NCBI RefSeq assembly: GCF_010882125.1
Contig: NZ_JAAGVZ010000001.1
Coordinates: forward strand, 372,001-436,000
DNA length: 64,000 nucleotides
Direction of reading: 5' to 3'
Source of the DNA: Peribacillus alkalitolerans
Lineage (GTDB): Bacteria; Bacillota; Bacilli; Bacillales; DSM-1321
The position numbers and the translations under genes are program-made. Below, piece after piece: positions 25,406 to 34,673 of the stretch. The first letter of the stretch is position 1, and every line of letters starts with the position of its first letter. The notes beneath the pieces were generated by a model, which did no database searches, was not told the DNA's origin, and saw nothing but the letters and a program-made list of their open reading frames with translations.

Positions 25406-25840
25406 CTATTCTTTTTTCGCACCTAATGCAAAAGTAAGTTCAGCTTCACATGCCACTTCGCCATCAACCGTAGCGATTGCTTTTCCTTTACCAATTGGGC
25501 CTTTTAAGCGAACGATTTCGACTTCCAAACGAAGCTGGTCTCCTGGTTTGACCTGACGCTTGAAACGGCAATTGTCTATTCCCGCAAAAAACGCAAGACG
25601 GCCTTTATTCTCTTCTTTGATTAACATCGCCACAGCGCCTACTTGTGCAAGGGCTTCGATAATTAGTACGCCTGGCATTACTGGATAGTCCGGAAAATGA
25701 CCATTAAAAAACTCTTCATTTGCGGTTACGTTTTTAATTCCGATTGCGCGTTGTCCTTCTTCAAGCTCTAAAATGCGATCGACTAATAAAAAAGGATAGC
25801 GGTGAGGAATGATTTCTTTAATTTGTGTGATATCGTACAT
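25406..25840 (-). CDS. fabZ: 3-hydroxyacyl-ACP dehydratase FabZ
   Basis: 144 residues from the ATG at 25840, five nt after GGAGG. It carries the FabZ hot-dog fold with active-site H48 ([12 protein letters not shown]) and E62 (IIEALAQ). It dehydrates 3-hydroxyacyl-ACP in type II fatty acid elongation. Full length. It is next to the EpuA-like/flhP/flhO genes, as in B. subtilis, where it was named ywpB. Confidence 0.96.
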   Translation of the reverse strand: MYDITQIKEIIPHRYPFLLVDRILELEEGQRAIGIKNVTANEEFFNGHFPDYPVMPGVLIIEALAQVGAVAMLIKEENKGRLAFFAGIDNCRFKRQVKPGDQLRLEVEIVRLKGPIGKGKAIATVDGEVACEAELTFALGAKKE

Positions 25841-25936
25841 GATAACCTCCATAAAGTAAGTAGTATTTATTATTTCGATAAAGCTAATAAAAAATCCTTG
25901 GATGCAAAGTGAAAAAGCCTTGTCATGATGACACGG

Positions 25937-26197
25937 CTAGGAATTTTTATTCACTAAATCGATGATATGCGTCCAAGTATCCTTTTTGAAAACGTCTTTA
26001 GCATCCCCGTTCCCAAATATGGTATAGCCCACAAATGTTCCTGTTATGGCACATAGTCCAATTAGAAGCGTCACTAAAATAATTCGTAACCAAATTGGGA
26101 TTAACCTAATTCGGACGAAACGCTTCTTTATTTGTTGCTCTGCACGTTTTTCTTTTTTATACGCATCTCTTGAAACTCTCTTTTGTTCTTGATCCAT
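25937..26197 (-). CDS. EpuA-type small membrane protein
   Basis: 86 residues: a Lys/Arg/Glu-rich cytoplasmic arm (1-32), one membrane helix (about 38-60, IWLRIILVTLLIGLCAITGTFVGY) and a short outside tail. This is the PF11772/EpuA family, often mislabelled DNA-directed RNA polymerase subunit beta. It starts 20 nt after flhP stops and is probably co-transcribed. The role is unclear; neighbours suggest envelope or basal-body work. Confidence 0.72.
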   Translation of the reverse strand: MDQEQKRVSRDAYKKEKRAEQQIKKRFVRIRLIPIWLRIILVTLLIGLCAITGTFVGYTIFGNGDAKDVFKKDTWTHIIDLVNKNS

Positions 26198-26217
26198 AAT
26201 GAAATAGCCATGCTCCT

Positions 26218-27054
26218 TTAACGTATCCCGTTGATCAATCCCATCATTTGATCAGCCAGTGTAACAGAACGGGCTTGAAATTGGTAATGTCGTTGGACAT
26301 TGATTAAATCGGTCATTTCTTTAGACATGTCAACATTAGAGTTTTCTAATGAACCTGCCTGTAAAGTTATATTGTCTCTCATTCCACCTGTAAGGTCAAA
26401 GAAAATATTACCTTCTTCAATTCCTAATGCTTGCGCTTCACTAGTTAACCCAAGTGTATTCCCTGTTTTTTGCTCCATATATTCCGGTTTTTGAACAGAT
26501 ATCATCCCAAGTTCAAAAGACTGTGTACCGGCATTGTCTGTTTCAACCCTCATTAACCCTTTATTCGAAACGGAAAGATTCTTGATAGGTCCATTCATGA
26601 CAATCGGCTGGTCATTTTCGTCGAGAACAGGGTAACCACTGCTGGTAACAAGCATCATATCATCAGAATTAGGAGTAATTGGATTTAAATAAAAAGAACC
26701 ATCCCGTGTATATTGGGTACTGTCATCTACTCGTACCTTAAAGAATAAATCTTCCTTTGTCAAAGCCAAGTCCAGCTCCCGACCTGTCGTCTTTATGCTT
26801 CCTTGATTCAAAACCAGTCTAGCCTGGCTCAATTTAGCCCCTGTTCCTTGGCGGATTCCATTGGATGTAATCCGTCCTATCTCTAACTTGTCATGCCTTT
26901 GATTATTGAACTCTTGGAATAGCAATTCGTTAAAATAACTTTCTTTTCTTTTATATCCGTTCGTTTGTACGTTCGCTAAGTTATGGCCGATTAGATCCAT
27001 TTTATGCTGTAGCTGGCTCATGGTATTCGTTGCCGTTATCATCGTTCGATTCAT
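26218..27054 (-). CDS. flhP: Flagellar hook-basal body (distal rod) protein FlhP
   Basis: 278 residues. The N-terminus MNRTMITATNTMSQLQHKMD with HNLANVQTNGYKR is the flagellar rod/hook signature, and the C-terminus has SLENSNVDMSKEMTDLINVQRHYQFQAR, which forms the second half of the coiled-coil D0 domain. In B. subtilis, FlhO and FlhP form the distal rod. It is the second gene after flhO, separated by 45 nt. Confidence 0.92.
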   Translation of the reverse strand: MNRTMITATNTMSQLQHKMDLIGHNLANVQTNGYKRKESYFNELLFQEFNNQRHDKLEIGRITSNGIRQGTGAKLSQARLVLNQGSIKTTGRELDLALTKEDLFFKVRVDDSTQYTRDGSFYLNPITPNSDDMMLVTSSGYPVLDENDQPIVMNGPIKNLSVSNKGLMRVETDNAGTQSFELGMISVQKPEYMEQKTGNTLGLTSEAQALGIEEGNIFFDLTGGMRDNITLQAGSLENSNVDMSKEMTDLINVQRHYQFQARSVTLADQMMGLINGIR

Positions 27055-27099
27055 GGTTATTCCCCCATCTGAAATCCGTAAGGCAAGGTAAAATAGTTA

Positions 27100-27939
27100 C
27101 TAACTTAATCTGCCGATTTCATTGACTGCTTTTTCTAAGCTCCGATCATACGCTTGTAGAACTTTTTGATTCGCCTCAAATGCACGATAAGCTGTCATCA
27201 TATCGGTCATCGTTCTTGCTGTATCGACATTAGACTGTTCAATGAAGCCTTGTTGCAGTTTGAATTGCACATTCCCGTTTCCAAAAGCATTTTGCAGAGG
27301 GGCGCCATCATTCGTACGATATAGCCCGTCCCCTTCTTTTATTAAAGCATATGGGTTTTGCGCAAAAGCAACTCCCATACGCCCAATAACCTGGTCGTCT
27401 TCCAGAATTAACCCATTTTCTTGAACGACAAAATTATCGCTCTTTAATTGGATTCTATTCCCTTGATCATCCAGCACATAGTACCCACTTGGAGTCGTCA
27501 GATAGCCCTGTTGATCCAAAGTAAAGTTACCATTCCGAGTATATCTTTGCTCGCCATTAGCGTTTAAAACAGAAAACATGACCGTGCCACGTTTCCCATT
27601 CTCTTCGTTCAACGGAAGGAACAAATCGACCAATGCGACATCCGTCTTATTATCTGAAGCGGTAATGTCCCCTTGTTTGAATGCAGGTATTGCTTCCTGC
27701 ATATAAACTCCCGTGCTAAGAGACCCAACTGTAGGTTGAAATGGAAGGTTCAGCTTTTTCTCAGTAGGAATTTCCGTCTGATCCATTCGCTTTAAAAGCA
27801 TATCTGGAAACGCCCGTATACTTGACTGATCCGCTTTAAATCCAGGAGTGTTCGCATTAGAAATATTATTTGTCAGCATTTCAGTCCTGCGTTGCTGAGC
27901 AAGCATCCCTGAAGCAGCCGAATAAAAGCCTCTTAACAT
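27100..27939 (-). CDS. flhO: Flagellar hook-basal body (proximal part of distal rod) protein FlhO
   Basis: 279 residues from ATG 27939, six nt after GAGGTG; a GTG 9 nt upstream overlaps that site. It begins MLRGFYSAASGMLAQQRR and has TNNISNANTPGFKA, the FlgG/FlgF-type rod signature, and ends with FIEQSNVDTARTMTDMMTAYRAFEANQK. Position after mbl and before flhP is as in B. subtilis. The leader contains a 20-bp-period array (28121-28320), which is unusual. Confidence 0.92.
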   Translation of the reverse strand: MLRGFYSAASGMLAQQRRTEMLTNNISNANTPGFKADQSSIRAFPDMLLKRMDQTEIPTEKKLNLPFQPTVGSLSTGVYMQEAIPAFKQGDITASDNKTDVALVDLFLPLNEENGKRGTVMFSVLNANGEQRYTRNGNFTLDQQGYLTTPSGYYVLDDQGNRIQLKSDNFVVQENGLILEDDQVIGRMGVAFAQNPYALIKEGDGLYRTNDGAPLQNAFGNGNVQFKLQQGFIEQSNVDTARTMTDMMTAYRAFEANQKVLQAYDRSLEKAVNEIGRLS

Positions 27940-28086
27940 GGTTTTCACCTCTATGTAATCCGCAAATTTGCAGTGTCGTACCTCATTTATTCAATAATTC
28001 CATTATATACAACTTATCGGCTACACTCATAGATTTTTTTATGGTTTTGGAAAAGTAATAGAGATTAGTTTTATGGTAGTTTTTTA

Positions 28087-28320
28087 CAGCGTGAATTAGT
28101 TAGATGCGCTTTTGCTTAATAAGCATATCTAGATCTTAAAAAGCACATTCAGTTCTTAAAAAGCGTATCCCGAAATTAAAATGCACATTCAATCATTAAA
28201 AAGCACAACTAATATTTATAAAGCGAATCTTAAAATTATCGTGCACAAATTCTAAGTATAGAGCGCAAATTCTAAGTAAAGTGCGCATTTTCTGATTAAA
28301 AAGCGAATTGCGGGCATATT
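28087..28320. repeat. Degenerate tandem array, period 20 bp
   Basis: Ten consecutive 20-bp units start at 28121, 28141, 28161, 28181, 28201, 28221, 28241, 28261, 28281 and 28301. All have GC at positions 3-4 (AAGCACA, AAGCGTA, GTGCGCA, ...) and most end TTAAA. Two imperfect 17-bp units precede them. It lies between the mbl terminator and flhO; units diverge in the middle. It is not CRISPR (no spacer/repeat alternation). Confidence 0.85.
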
Positions 28321-28333
28321 CACCCATATACAA

Positions 28334-28378
28334 TAAAAAAACTCCAGCTCCGCACCATAATTGGTCCAAAACTGGAGT
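28334..28378 (-). terminator. Terminator of mbl
   Basis: ACTCCAG and CTGGAGT with an internal GGACCA/TGGT pairing, followed on the minus strand by TTTTTTT. It separates mbl from flhO-flhP. Confidence 0.85.
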
Positions 28379-28384
28379 TTTCTA

Positions 28385-29386
28385 TTAACCGAAACGTCTT
28401 TTAGAGATTCTATCGATGTTTTCAAGCATGATACCTGTTCCGATAGCTACGCAATCCATTGGATTTTCAGCTACAAGGACTGGTACTTTCAGCTCTTCTG
28501 CTAATAGTAAGTCGATACCATGAAGGAGTGCTCCTCCTCCAGTCAGGATTACGCCGCGGTCGATAATGTCCGCTGATAATTCTGGTGGAGTACGCTCAAG
28601 TACGCTTTTAGCAGCTTGTACAATAACCGCAACTGATTCGTGTAATGCCTCTGCAATTTCTTCAGAATGGACGGTGATGGTTCTTGGTAATCCAGATACC
28701 ATGTCACGACCACGGATGTCTATAGACTCAGAACGAGATCCTGGGAATACTGTAGCAACCTTAATCTTAATGTCCTCTGCAGTACGCTCACCGATCAATA
28801 ATTTATATTTACGTTTGATGTAATTTAAGATTTCATTGTCAAACTTATCTCCAGCCATTTTGATGGAGGAAGATGTTACGATATCACCCATAGATAGAAC
28901 AGCAACATCAGTAGTACCACCACCGATATCAACAACCATGTTTCCACTTGGTTGGAAAATATCCATGCCTGCACCAATTGCTGCTACTTTAGGTTCTTCT
29001 TCAAGATATACTTTCTTCCCACCGCTTTTTTCAGCAGCTTCCTTGATGGCTTTTTGCTCAACGCTCGTAATGTTCGTTGGGCAGCAAATCAAAATACGAG
29101 GCTTCGATAAGAAACCCTTTACATTTAATTTATTAATAAAATGCTTTAACATAGCTTCTGTTATATCAAAGTCAGCAATGACGCCATCTTTCAATGGACG
29201 GATAGCTACGATGTTCCCAGGCGTTCTACCGACCATGCGACGCGCCTCTTCACCTACAGCCAACACACGGTTTGTATTTTTATCAATTGCGACGACGGAT
29301 GGTTCATTTAGGACAATACCTTTTCCCTTAACATGGATTAATACATTGGCAGTCCCAAGATCTATTCCAATATCTCTTGCAAGCAT
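28385..29386 (-). CDS. mbl: MreB-like cell-shape protein Mbl
   Basis: 333 residues from ATG 29386 behind AGGAGG, the same length as B. subtilis Mbl. It is an actin-fold ATPase with phosphate-1 IGIDLGTANVLI, connect/phosphate-2 VVDIGGGTTDVAV and adenosine motif ILTGGGALLHG. It directs lateral wall synthesis with MreB. Position between spoIIID and flhO and the Mbl-type C-terminus (ISKRRFG) support Mbl rather than MreB. Confidence 0.96.
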   Translation of the reverse strand: MLARDIGIDLGTANVLIHVKGKGIVLNEPSVVAIDKNTNRVLAVGEEARRMVGRTPGNIVAIRPLKDGVIADFDITEAMLKHFINKLNVKGFLSKPRILICCPTNITSVEQKAIKEAAEKSGGKKVYLEEEPKVAAIGAGMDIFQPSGNMVVDIGGGTTDVAVLSMGDIVTSSSIKMAGDKFDNEILNYIKRKYKLLIGERTAEDIKIKVATVFPGSRSESIDIRGRDMVSGLPRTITVHSEEIAEALHESVAVIVQAAKSVLERTPPELSADIIDRGVILTGGGALLHGIDLLLAEELKVPVLVAENPMDCVAIGTGIMLENIDRISKRRFG

Positions 29387-29585
29387 GACTAATACTTTCC
29401 TCCTAAAACGTACAATATGACAAACTTCTGTCCTAATTGTATATTTTATCACAAATAAATGCCAACTTGTTAGCGGTATTTTTTAATGTTTGTGGCAAAT
29501 AAACGAATTAAATCAGCTCATAAATAGATTCTTGATAATAGGATAGAAAATCCAGGAAAATTTTAGCGATGCATATATGTACAAC

Positions 29586-29640
29586 AAAAAGAGAAGCTTT
29601 GCCAATTATTGTTTTCTTTGGCAATAGCCTCTCTTTTTTC
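29586..29640 (-). terminator. Terminator of spoIIID
   Basis: AAAAAGAGA...TGCCA and TGGCA...TCTCTTTTTT form a long imperfect stem just after the spoIIID stop, with a T tract on the minus strand. It separates spoIIID from mbl. Confidence 0.85.
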
Positions 29641-29651
29641 TTCATTTTTCA

Positions 29652-29915
29652 TTACTGATTAATTTCTTCTGGTCTTTGGTACTTCATCTTTGTCGCTTCC
29701 CCACCACGGAGGTGGCGTATGGATTTATGATAATCCAAAATTTCTTTCACTTCATTTGCTAAATCCGGATTGATATCCGGTAGCCTCTCGGTTAAATCCT
29801 TGTGGACAGTACTTTTGGATACACCAAACTCCTTCGCAATTACGCGAACCGTTTTCTTTGTCTCCACGATATACTTTCCGATCTTGATAGTTCTTTCTTT
29901 GATGTAATCGTGCAC
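29652..29915 (-). CDS. spoIIID: Sporulation transcriptional regulator SpoIIID
   Basis: 87 residues from GTG 29915, nine nt after GGGGAGG, giving the known start xHDYIKERTIKIG. It has helix-turn-helix (VRVIAKEFGVSKSTVHKDL) and basic C-terminal part. It is the mother-cell regulator acting after sigma-E, controlling sigK and coat genes. Nearly identical in length and sequence to the B. subtilis protein. Confidence 0.97.
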   Translation of the reverse strand: MHDYIKERTIKIGKYIVETKKTVRVIAKEFGVSKSTVHKDLTERLPDINPDLANEVKEILDYHKSIRHLRGGEATKMKYQRPEEINQ

Positions 29916-30412
29916 ACCACTCGACCTCCCCAAATTGGATGTGAGAAGTGTGAAATGAGATTCGCTTTTATATGTTTTGCAACTGTGCCCAAAGCAACGT
30001 AGAAAGATATCCTCAACTAAATCCCCAAAATGTTATAAACGATTCCTCACCTCAAACACTCTCTTTTTAAGGTTTGTATCAGTTTATTAGCTTGGTTAAG
30101 GGAATATGCACGAAAATCATAAGAAGGACAAGGGTTTGCTCAAGTTTTTTTGTATATTATCAGATTCTTGAAACTTTTTGGTTGGTCAAATCGTATTCTT
30201 TATTGGAAAAACTTATTTATGACTTCATTTTGAAAGGAGGTTAAGCAAGTTTTTACAACCACTCTACATACATTTTGAGATTCGAAATCTGTGAAAAGTC
30301 GAAGTTGAGTACTCATCCAATTTCTGCACAGCATCTTGAGTCTTTTTTTTTTGAAAATCTTAACCTATGGAAATATTATTTCCCGAGAAATTTGTCGTTT
30401 TCGGGCGAAATA
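29916..30412. other. Intergenic leader region upstream of spoIIID
   Basis: About 500 bp. On the minus strand a 58-codon frame (30016-29840, TTG start after GGGG) overlaps the start of spoIIID and could be a leader ORF like usd, but support is weak. On the plus strand AAAGGAGG at 30233-30241 is not followed by a usable frame. No other gene was seen. Confidence 0.4.
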
Positions 30413-30438
30413 AAAACCCGTCTGGGGAGACGGGTTTT
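30413..30438 (-). terminator. Terminator of spoIIQ
   Basis: AAAACCCGTCT-N4-AGACGGGTTTT, followed on the minus strand by TATTT. It starts 31 nt after the stop. Confidence 0.85.
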
Positions 30439-30468
30439 CAGTTCAGTTATTGTCACATTGGGAATGTG

Positions 30469-31344
30469 TTAGTTGTTTTGGTTTTCTTGCGTTTCATCTT
30501 CTGAAGGTTGATCGTCCTCAGAAGGTTTTTCGTCTTCAACAGCAGCAGCATCATCTGTTTTAGTATCGTCATCTTCGCTTACTTCAGCGTTTTTGTCTGC
30601 AGCATCTTCTTTTTTATCAAGAGCAGATGCTTTGCTGTTTACAACTTGTGCTTCTTTAAGGGCCACTACATTTTTATCCATAAATTCAATTGGATTTACT
30701 GCCACTTGATCTTTGCGGATTTCAAAATGTGTATGGATTCCAGCTTCACTGTTCAACAAGCTTTGTCCTGCTTTTGCAATGGCTTGTCCTTGTGTAACTG
30801 TGTCACCGACTTCTACTGCAATTTCCTTAACGGATGAGTAACGTGTAACGATTCCTTTTTCATGCTCGACTTCAATCAGGTTTCCAAGGATAGTATCATC
30901 TTGAACCTTTGTGACTGTACCGCTCATGGAAGCAACTACGTCAAACGTTTCCCCGTTTTGCATCGCAATGTCGATTCCTTTGTTTGGCTCGTATTTATTA
31001 TTGTAGAATACTAGAGCCGCTTCTTGCGCTTCTTTACTACCCTTAACATCGTAGAATTCCTTCTTGATGACCGCGGAATCTTCATTCAATACTGGCATTT
31101 TGAAATTTTCTACTTTGCTGTTTACTTCAACAGCTGGCTCGCGATGACCTTTTCCTGCTAGGTTTGAGTCACCGTAGCTAACATCAGGTGTTGTTGATTC
31201 GTTGTTACTGTTTTGGAACCAAAGGACACCTGTTAATAATACAGCAGCACAAGCTAAGTAGATTGCCGGTAGTGCCCAACGCTTAGATATGAAGCGTTGA
31301 AATGCAGATTTTTGAGAAGTTCGTTTCTTTTCTTCCTCTCTCAT
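30469..31344 (-). CDS. spoIIQ: Forespore protein SpoIIQ
   Basis: 291 residues from ATG 31344, six nt after GAGGTG. One membrane segment (about 24-43), an extracytoplasmic LytM/M23 domain (about 100-230) and a long acidic Asp/Glu/Lys tail. The M23 HxxxD motif is NKGID, i.e. the first zinc His is missing, while HTHFE is kept; this is the known degenerate SpoIIQ pattern. It pairs with SpoIIIAH across the septum during engulfment. Adjacent to spoIIID and spoIID as in other Bacillus. Confidence 0.93.
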   Translation of the reverse strand: MREEEKKRTSQKSAFQRFISKRWALPAIYLACAAVLLTGVLWFQNSNNESTTPDVSYGDSNLAGKGHREPAVEVNSKVENFKMPVLNEDSAVIKKEFYDVKGSKEAQEAALVFYNNKYEPNKGIDIAMQNGETFDVVASMSGTVTKVQDDTILGNLIEVEHEKGIVTRYSSVKEIAVEVGDTVTQGQAIAKAGQSLLNSEAGIHTHFEIRKDQVAVNPIEFMDKNVVALKEAQVVNSKASALDKKEDAADKNAEVSEDDDTKTDDAAAVEDEKPSEDDQPSEDETQENQNN

Positions 31345-31506
31345 GATTATCACCTCAGCAATCATTCTGAACAGATTCAGAAAATTATATACATGAAGTG
31401 AAAAAAAATTTTTTGTCTTATGTTTTGCTATGTTGGTATCATTTATTCATAGATATGAAAAATAATGGTACACTTTTGAAAAGAAGTATAGATAACGAGG
31501 GATATC

Positions 31507-31929
31507 ATGAAAAAACTTATACGTTATATGCTAACAATCCTGCCATTCTTATACATGGTTGCTATCTGGATAATGTCCAGTCATCCTGACAATGTAGTTG
31601 TAGAACTGCCTGATTCATATTGGGACCGTATGATCAAAGATAGTCTTCATTTAGTAGAGTTCGGTCTTCTATACTTATTTTTCGTGTTGGCACTCGCAGT
31701 AAATGGGAAGTTAACTCGAAAAATGAGCTTATTTGCAGCTATCATCGCTGGACTCTATGGGATTACGGATGAAATCCATCAATCCTTCGTACCATCCCGT
31801 ACCCCAACCATGATTGATGTTGTAAAAGATATAATTGGAGTGACAGCAGTCTATTTTCATGTGCGTTTTCATTATTTTAAGAGGAAAAAGAGTTTGTTGA
31901 ATAAGTTGGAGAACTGGGGCGAGTCTTAA
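31507..31929 (+). CDS. VanZ-family membrane protein
   Basis: 140 residues with four likely membrane segments and the VanZ-like motif set (DSLHLVEFGLLYLFF, then YGITDEIHQSFVPSRTPTMIDVVKDIIG). VanZ proteins affect teicoplanin susceptibility in enterococci; most chromosomal homologues have unknown function. GAGGGATATC precedes the ATG. Divergent from spoIIQ and convergent with spoIID, so monocistronic. Confidence 0.88.
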   Translation: MKKLIRYMLTILPFLYMVAIWIMSSHPDNVVVELPDSYWDRMIKDSLHLVEFGLLYLFFVLALAVNGKLTRKMSLFAAIIAGLYGITDEIHQSFVPSRTPTMIDVVKDIIGVTAVYFHVRFHYFKRKKSLLNKLENWGES

Positions 31930-31980
31930 AATGAGGTCTTTATGAGTTTTATCTTTATTTTTTGAATGCGCATGCAGGGA

Positions 31981-32075
31981 TATTATCATATCACCTTCAT
32001 ATATTATCAAAATTTAAATTTTATTATCAAATAGCGCTTGTTTATTATCAAACTGGCTCCACTTATTATCAAACA
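31981..32075. repeat. Degenerate array with TATTATCA every 20-21 bp
   Basis: TATTATCA occurs at 31981, 32002, 32022, 32043 and 32064 (spacings 21, 20, 21, 21). Sequences between are different. It lies between the VanZ-like gene and the spoIID terminator. Confidence 0.85.
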
Positions 32076-32089
32076 GTAAAAAACAAAAC

Positions 32090-32137
32090 GGGGACACTCT
32101 TCCTATTCGTACACTGACGATAGGAAGAGGTCCCCTT
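32090..32137. terminator. Terminator of spoIID (bidirectional)
   Basis: GGGGAC...CTTCCTAT and ATAGGAAG...GTCCCC form a long stem. The minus strand continues GTTTTGTTTTTT; the plus strand continues TTCTTTTATTT. It serves spoIID and possibly the VanZ-like gene. The GGGACA/TCCC ends resemble the short repeat at 12907-12921. Confidence 0.8.
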
Positions 32138-32140
32138 CTT

Positions 32141-33172
32141 TTATTTATTCGCAACAATTGTATTCAAGAATGCTGTAGATGAAGTGATTTGAACTCCTTG
32201 ATAGTAATACGTGACGATATCGCGGTAGTTTTTACCCTCCTGTGCCATTCCATTCGCGCCGTATTGGCTCATCCCCACTCCATGTCCATAGCCTTTTGTA
32301 GAGATGATGATCTGGTCCCCTTTTCGTTCCCAAGTAAAGTCTGTTGATTTTAGTTCTAAGGTTTCTCGGATTTGTTTGCCGGTTAATTGCTTACCGTTAA
32401 TTTTAACTGCCCCTACTCGCTTACCTGGTGTTCTTTCAACGATCGTCCCTATTTCTTTTCCTTGTGAGAGCTTTACACCAAGTTTAGCTTCAAACTCTTT
32501 TATGGAAATGACTTTCCGATCATAAAATTTAGGAGAATCTTTATCCCAAGGACTTACTACACTTTTTAAATATGGAATAGAGTTCTTCCAATAAGCCTCG
32601 GAGTTTTCCGTAAAGCCATTGCTTGTAGAGAAAAAGGTGGCTGTGATTGGTTCACCATTATAGGTAAGAATTTGGTCCTTAGTCGCTAAAACCGCTTTAG
32701 CAATCTTTTCTTTCTTCCATGCATAATCTTTGCCCCATAGTTTTTTCAGTTCATCATCACTTTTATACACTTGATGAAGGACAGTATCGGTAACATGGGC
32801 TCCTTTAGGCAAAGCAACCGTATCTTTTTCCGACAATTGATTGACTATGTAAGTTCTAGCAGTTAAGGCCTGAGCTTTTAATGCTTCCACTTCAAAATCT
32901 GCTGGCATTTCGGCAGACACTACGCCTGCAACATATTTTTCAAGTGGAATGGCTTGAATTTTTTGTTGCTGTGAACGATACACTGCCACTTCCACTGAGG
33001 ATTCATTTAGTTGGTCGGCTACACTAGGTTCTTGCTTCTTATGGGTCAAGTTTTCCATTAACTTTCCTTTTGCTCCTTCAGAAGAAAATGGGAGGACAAG
33101 CAAGGCGGGAATAAGGACGATGGCAACGGCTACTGTGATTAATACGGCAATGACTGGTTTCATAGATTTCAT
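32141..33172 (-). CDS. spoIID: Stage II sporulation protein D (SpoIID)
   Basis: 343 residues with an N-terminal membrane anchor (about 5-30) and the SpoIID/LytB domain (IPLEKYVAGVVSAEMPADFEVEALKAQALTARTY split across 75-110; YGHGVGMSQYGANGMA near 296-311). It is the peptidoglycan lytic transglycosylase of the engulfment DMP complex. The catalytic Glu lies in VSAEMP. GAGGAGG seven nt before the ATG. Next to murAA, as in B. subtilis. Confidence 0.96.
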   Translation of the reverse strand: MKSMKPVIAVLITVAVAIVLIPALLVLPFSSEGAKGKLMENLTHKKQEPSVADQLNESSVEVAVYRSQQQKIQAIPLEKYVAGVVSAEMPADFEVEALKAQALTARTYIVNQLSEKDTVALPKGAHVTDTVLHQVYKSDDELKKLWGKDYAWKKEKIAKAVLATKDQILTYNGEPITATFFSTSNGFTENSEAYWKNSIPYLKSVVSPWDKDSPKFYDRKVISIKEFEAKLGVKLSQGKEIGTIVERTPGKRVGAVKINGKQLTGKQIRETLELKSTDFTWERKGDQIIISTKGYGHGVGMSQYGANGMAQEGKNYRDIVTYYYQGVQITSSTAFLNTIVANK

Positions 33173-33298
33173 GTAAGGGCCTCCTCATGCGAATTGAATA
33201 GACTTGTTGATTCTCTATTCAAATCTATGGGATTGGACAAGCATTTATGACAAGAGATTTCATATCAGAAATGGAATATTATATCTCACCAAAGACAA

Positions 33299-33322
33299 AA
33301 ATCCCGCTCATTGGCGGGATTT
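33299..33322 (-). terminator. Terminator of murAA
   Basis: AATCCCGC-N6-GCGGGATT followed on the minus strand by TTTGTC. It lies just after the stop and separates murAA from spoIID. Confidence 0.8.
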
Positions 33323-33336
33323 ATTGTTACTACTTA

Positions 33337-34641
33337 TTATGCATTCATATCTGCAACGAAAGACTCGCTTCCAGAATGATCTTCTTCGTTAATACGTTCA
33401 ATATCAGCACCAAGTGCAGCTAGCTTCTGATGGAAATTCACATAGCCACGGTCTAAGTGCTTCAATTCTGTTACGCGTGTTACACCTTCTGACACAAGGC
33501 CAGCTAGAGTAAGTGCCGCTGCTGCACGTAAGTCCGTTGCAGCTACTTCTGCACCTTGAAGGTCTGATGGTCCGTTGATGATCACGGAACGGCCTTCAAT
33601 TTTAATTTCCGCGTTCATGCGGCGGAATTCTTCCACGTGCATGAAGCGATTTTCAAATACGGTTTCTGTAATCATGCTAGTTCCTCGAGCATGTAAAAGA
33701 AGAGCCATCATTTGAGATTGCATGTCTGTTGGGAATCCTGGATGCGGCATCGTTTTAATATCGACGGCTTTAAGGACGTCAGGACCGATTACTCGTAGAC
33801 CATCCGCTTCTTCACGGATTTCAACGCCCATCTCCTGCATTTTTGCAATTAAGGATGTCATGTGCTCTGGAACCGCACCTCTTACAAGTACATTACCCTT
33901 TGTAATAGCAGCTGCGACCATGAATGTTCCTGCTTCAATACGATCCGGAATAATGTGGTGTTCAGCTCCGCGCAGTACGTCTACACCTTCAATCTTGATT
34001 GTAGCAGTACCAGCACCTTTAACTTTCGCACCCATTTTATTCAGGAAGTTCGCTAAATCTACAATTTCCGGTTCTTTCGCAACGTTTTCAAGAGTTGTTG
34101 TTCCTTCTGCAAGGACAGCAGCCATCATGATGTTTTCCGTTGCACCAACACTAGGGAAATCAAGATAGATTTTCGCACCTTTAAGACGACCGTTCACTTC
34201 AGCTTCTAAAAAGCCGTTACCAACCTTAACCGTAGCACCCATTGCTTCAAAGCCTTTTAAGTGTTGATCAAGTGGACGTGAACCGATTGCACAACCGCCT
34301 GGCAATGCCACACGTGCTTTTCCGTTTCTTCCTAATAATGATCCCATTACAAGAACGGATGCACGCATTTTGCGAACATATTCAAATGGAGCTTCTACAA
34401 ATAACTCTCTTGATGCATCTACAGTAATCGTATTATTATCAAACGCAACATCTGCATTTAGGTTGCGCAGTACTTCATTGATTGTATATACATCGGAGAG
34501 AGTGGGTACGTCTTTAATGACGCTTCTTCCTTCGCTTGCTAATAATGATGCAGCGATAACAGGCAAAACTGAGTTCTTTGCGCCTTCTACTTTAACTTCC
34601 CCGCTCAGCCTGTTTCCGCCGCGGACGATGATCTTTTCCAA
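33337..34641 (-). CDS. murAA: UDP-GlcNAc 1-carboxyvinyltransferase MurAA
   Basis: 434 residues. It has K22-N23 near the start and catalytic C117 in [15 protein letters not shown], the PEP-adduct cysteine that is the fosfomycin target. It commits UDP-GlcNAc to peptidoglycan. TTG start behind GGAGGGG. The neighbours spoIID and ywmB identify it as the MurAA paralogue. The C-terminus is slightly extended by an acidic tail. Confidence 0.96.
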   Translation of the reverse strand: MEKIIVRGGNRLSGEVKVEGAKNSVLPVIAASLLASEGRSVIKDVPTLSDVYTINEVLRNLNADVAFDNNTITVDASRELFVEAPFEYVRKMRASVLVMGSLLGRNGKARVALPGGCAIGSRPLDQHLKGFEAMGATVKVGNGFLEAEVNGRLKGAKIYLDFPSVGATENIMMAAVLAEGTTTLENVAKEPEIVDLANFLNKMGAKVKGAGTATIKIEGVDVLRGAEHHIIPDRIEAGTFMVAAAITKGNVLVRGAVPEHMTSLIAKMQEMGVEIREEADGLRVIGPDVLKAVDIKTMPHPGFPTDMQSQMMALLLHARGTSMITETVFENRFMHVEEFRRMNAEIKIEGRSVIINGPSDLQGAEVAATDLRAAAALTLAGLVSEGVTRVTELKHLDRGYVNFHQKLAALGADIERINEEDHSGSESFVADMNA

Positions 34642-34673
34642 AAGTATTCCCCTCCGCGTCCAATATCTCTATA

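Noticed and set aside
28087-28320. CRISPR array
   Set aside because: Units are 20 bp, abut each other and diverge internally; there are no constant repeats separated by unique spacers and no cas genes.
28836-29420. 194-codon plus-strand frame opposite mbl
   Set aside because: Antisense to a highly conserved gene, no upstream ribosome-binding site and implausible protein composition.
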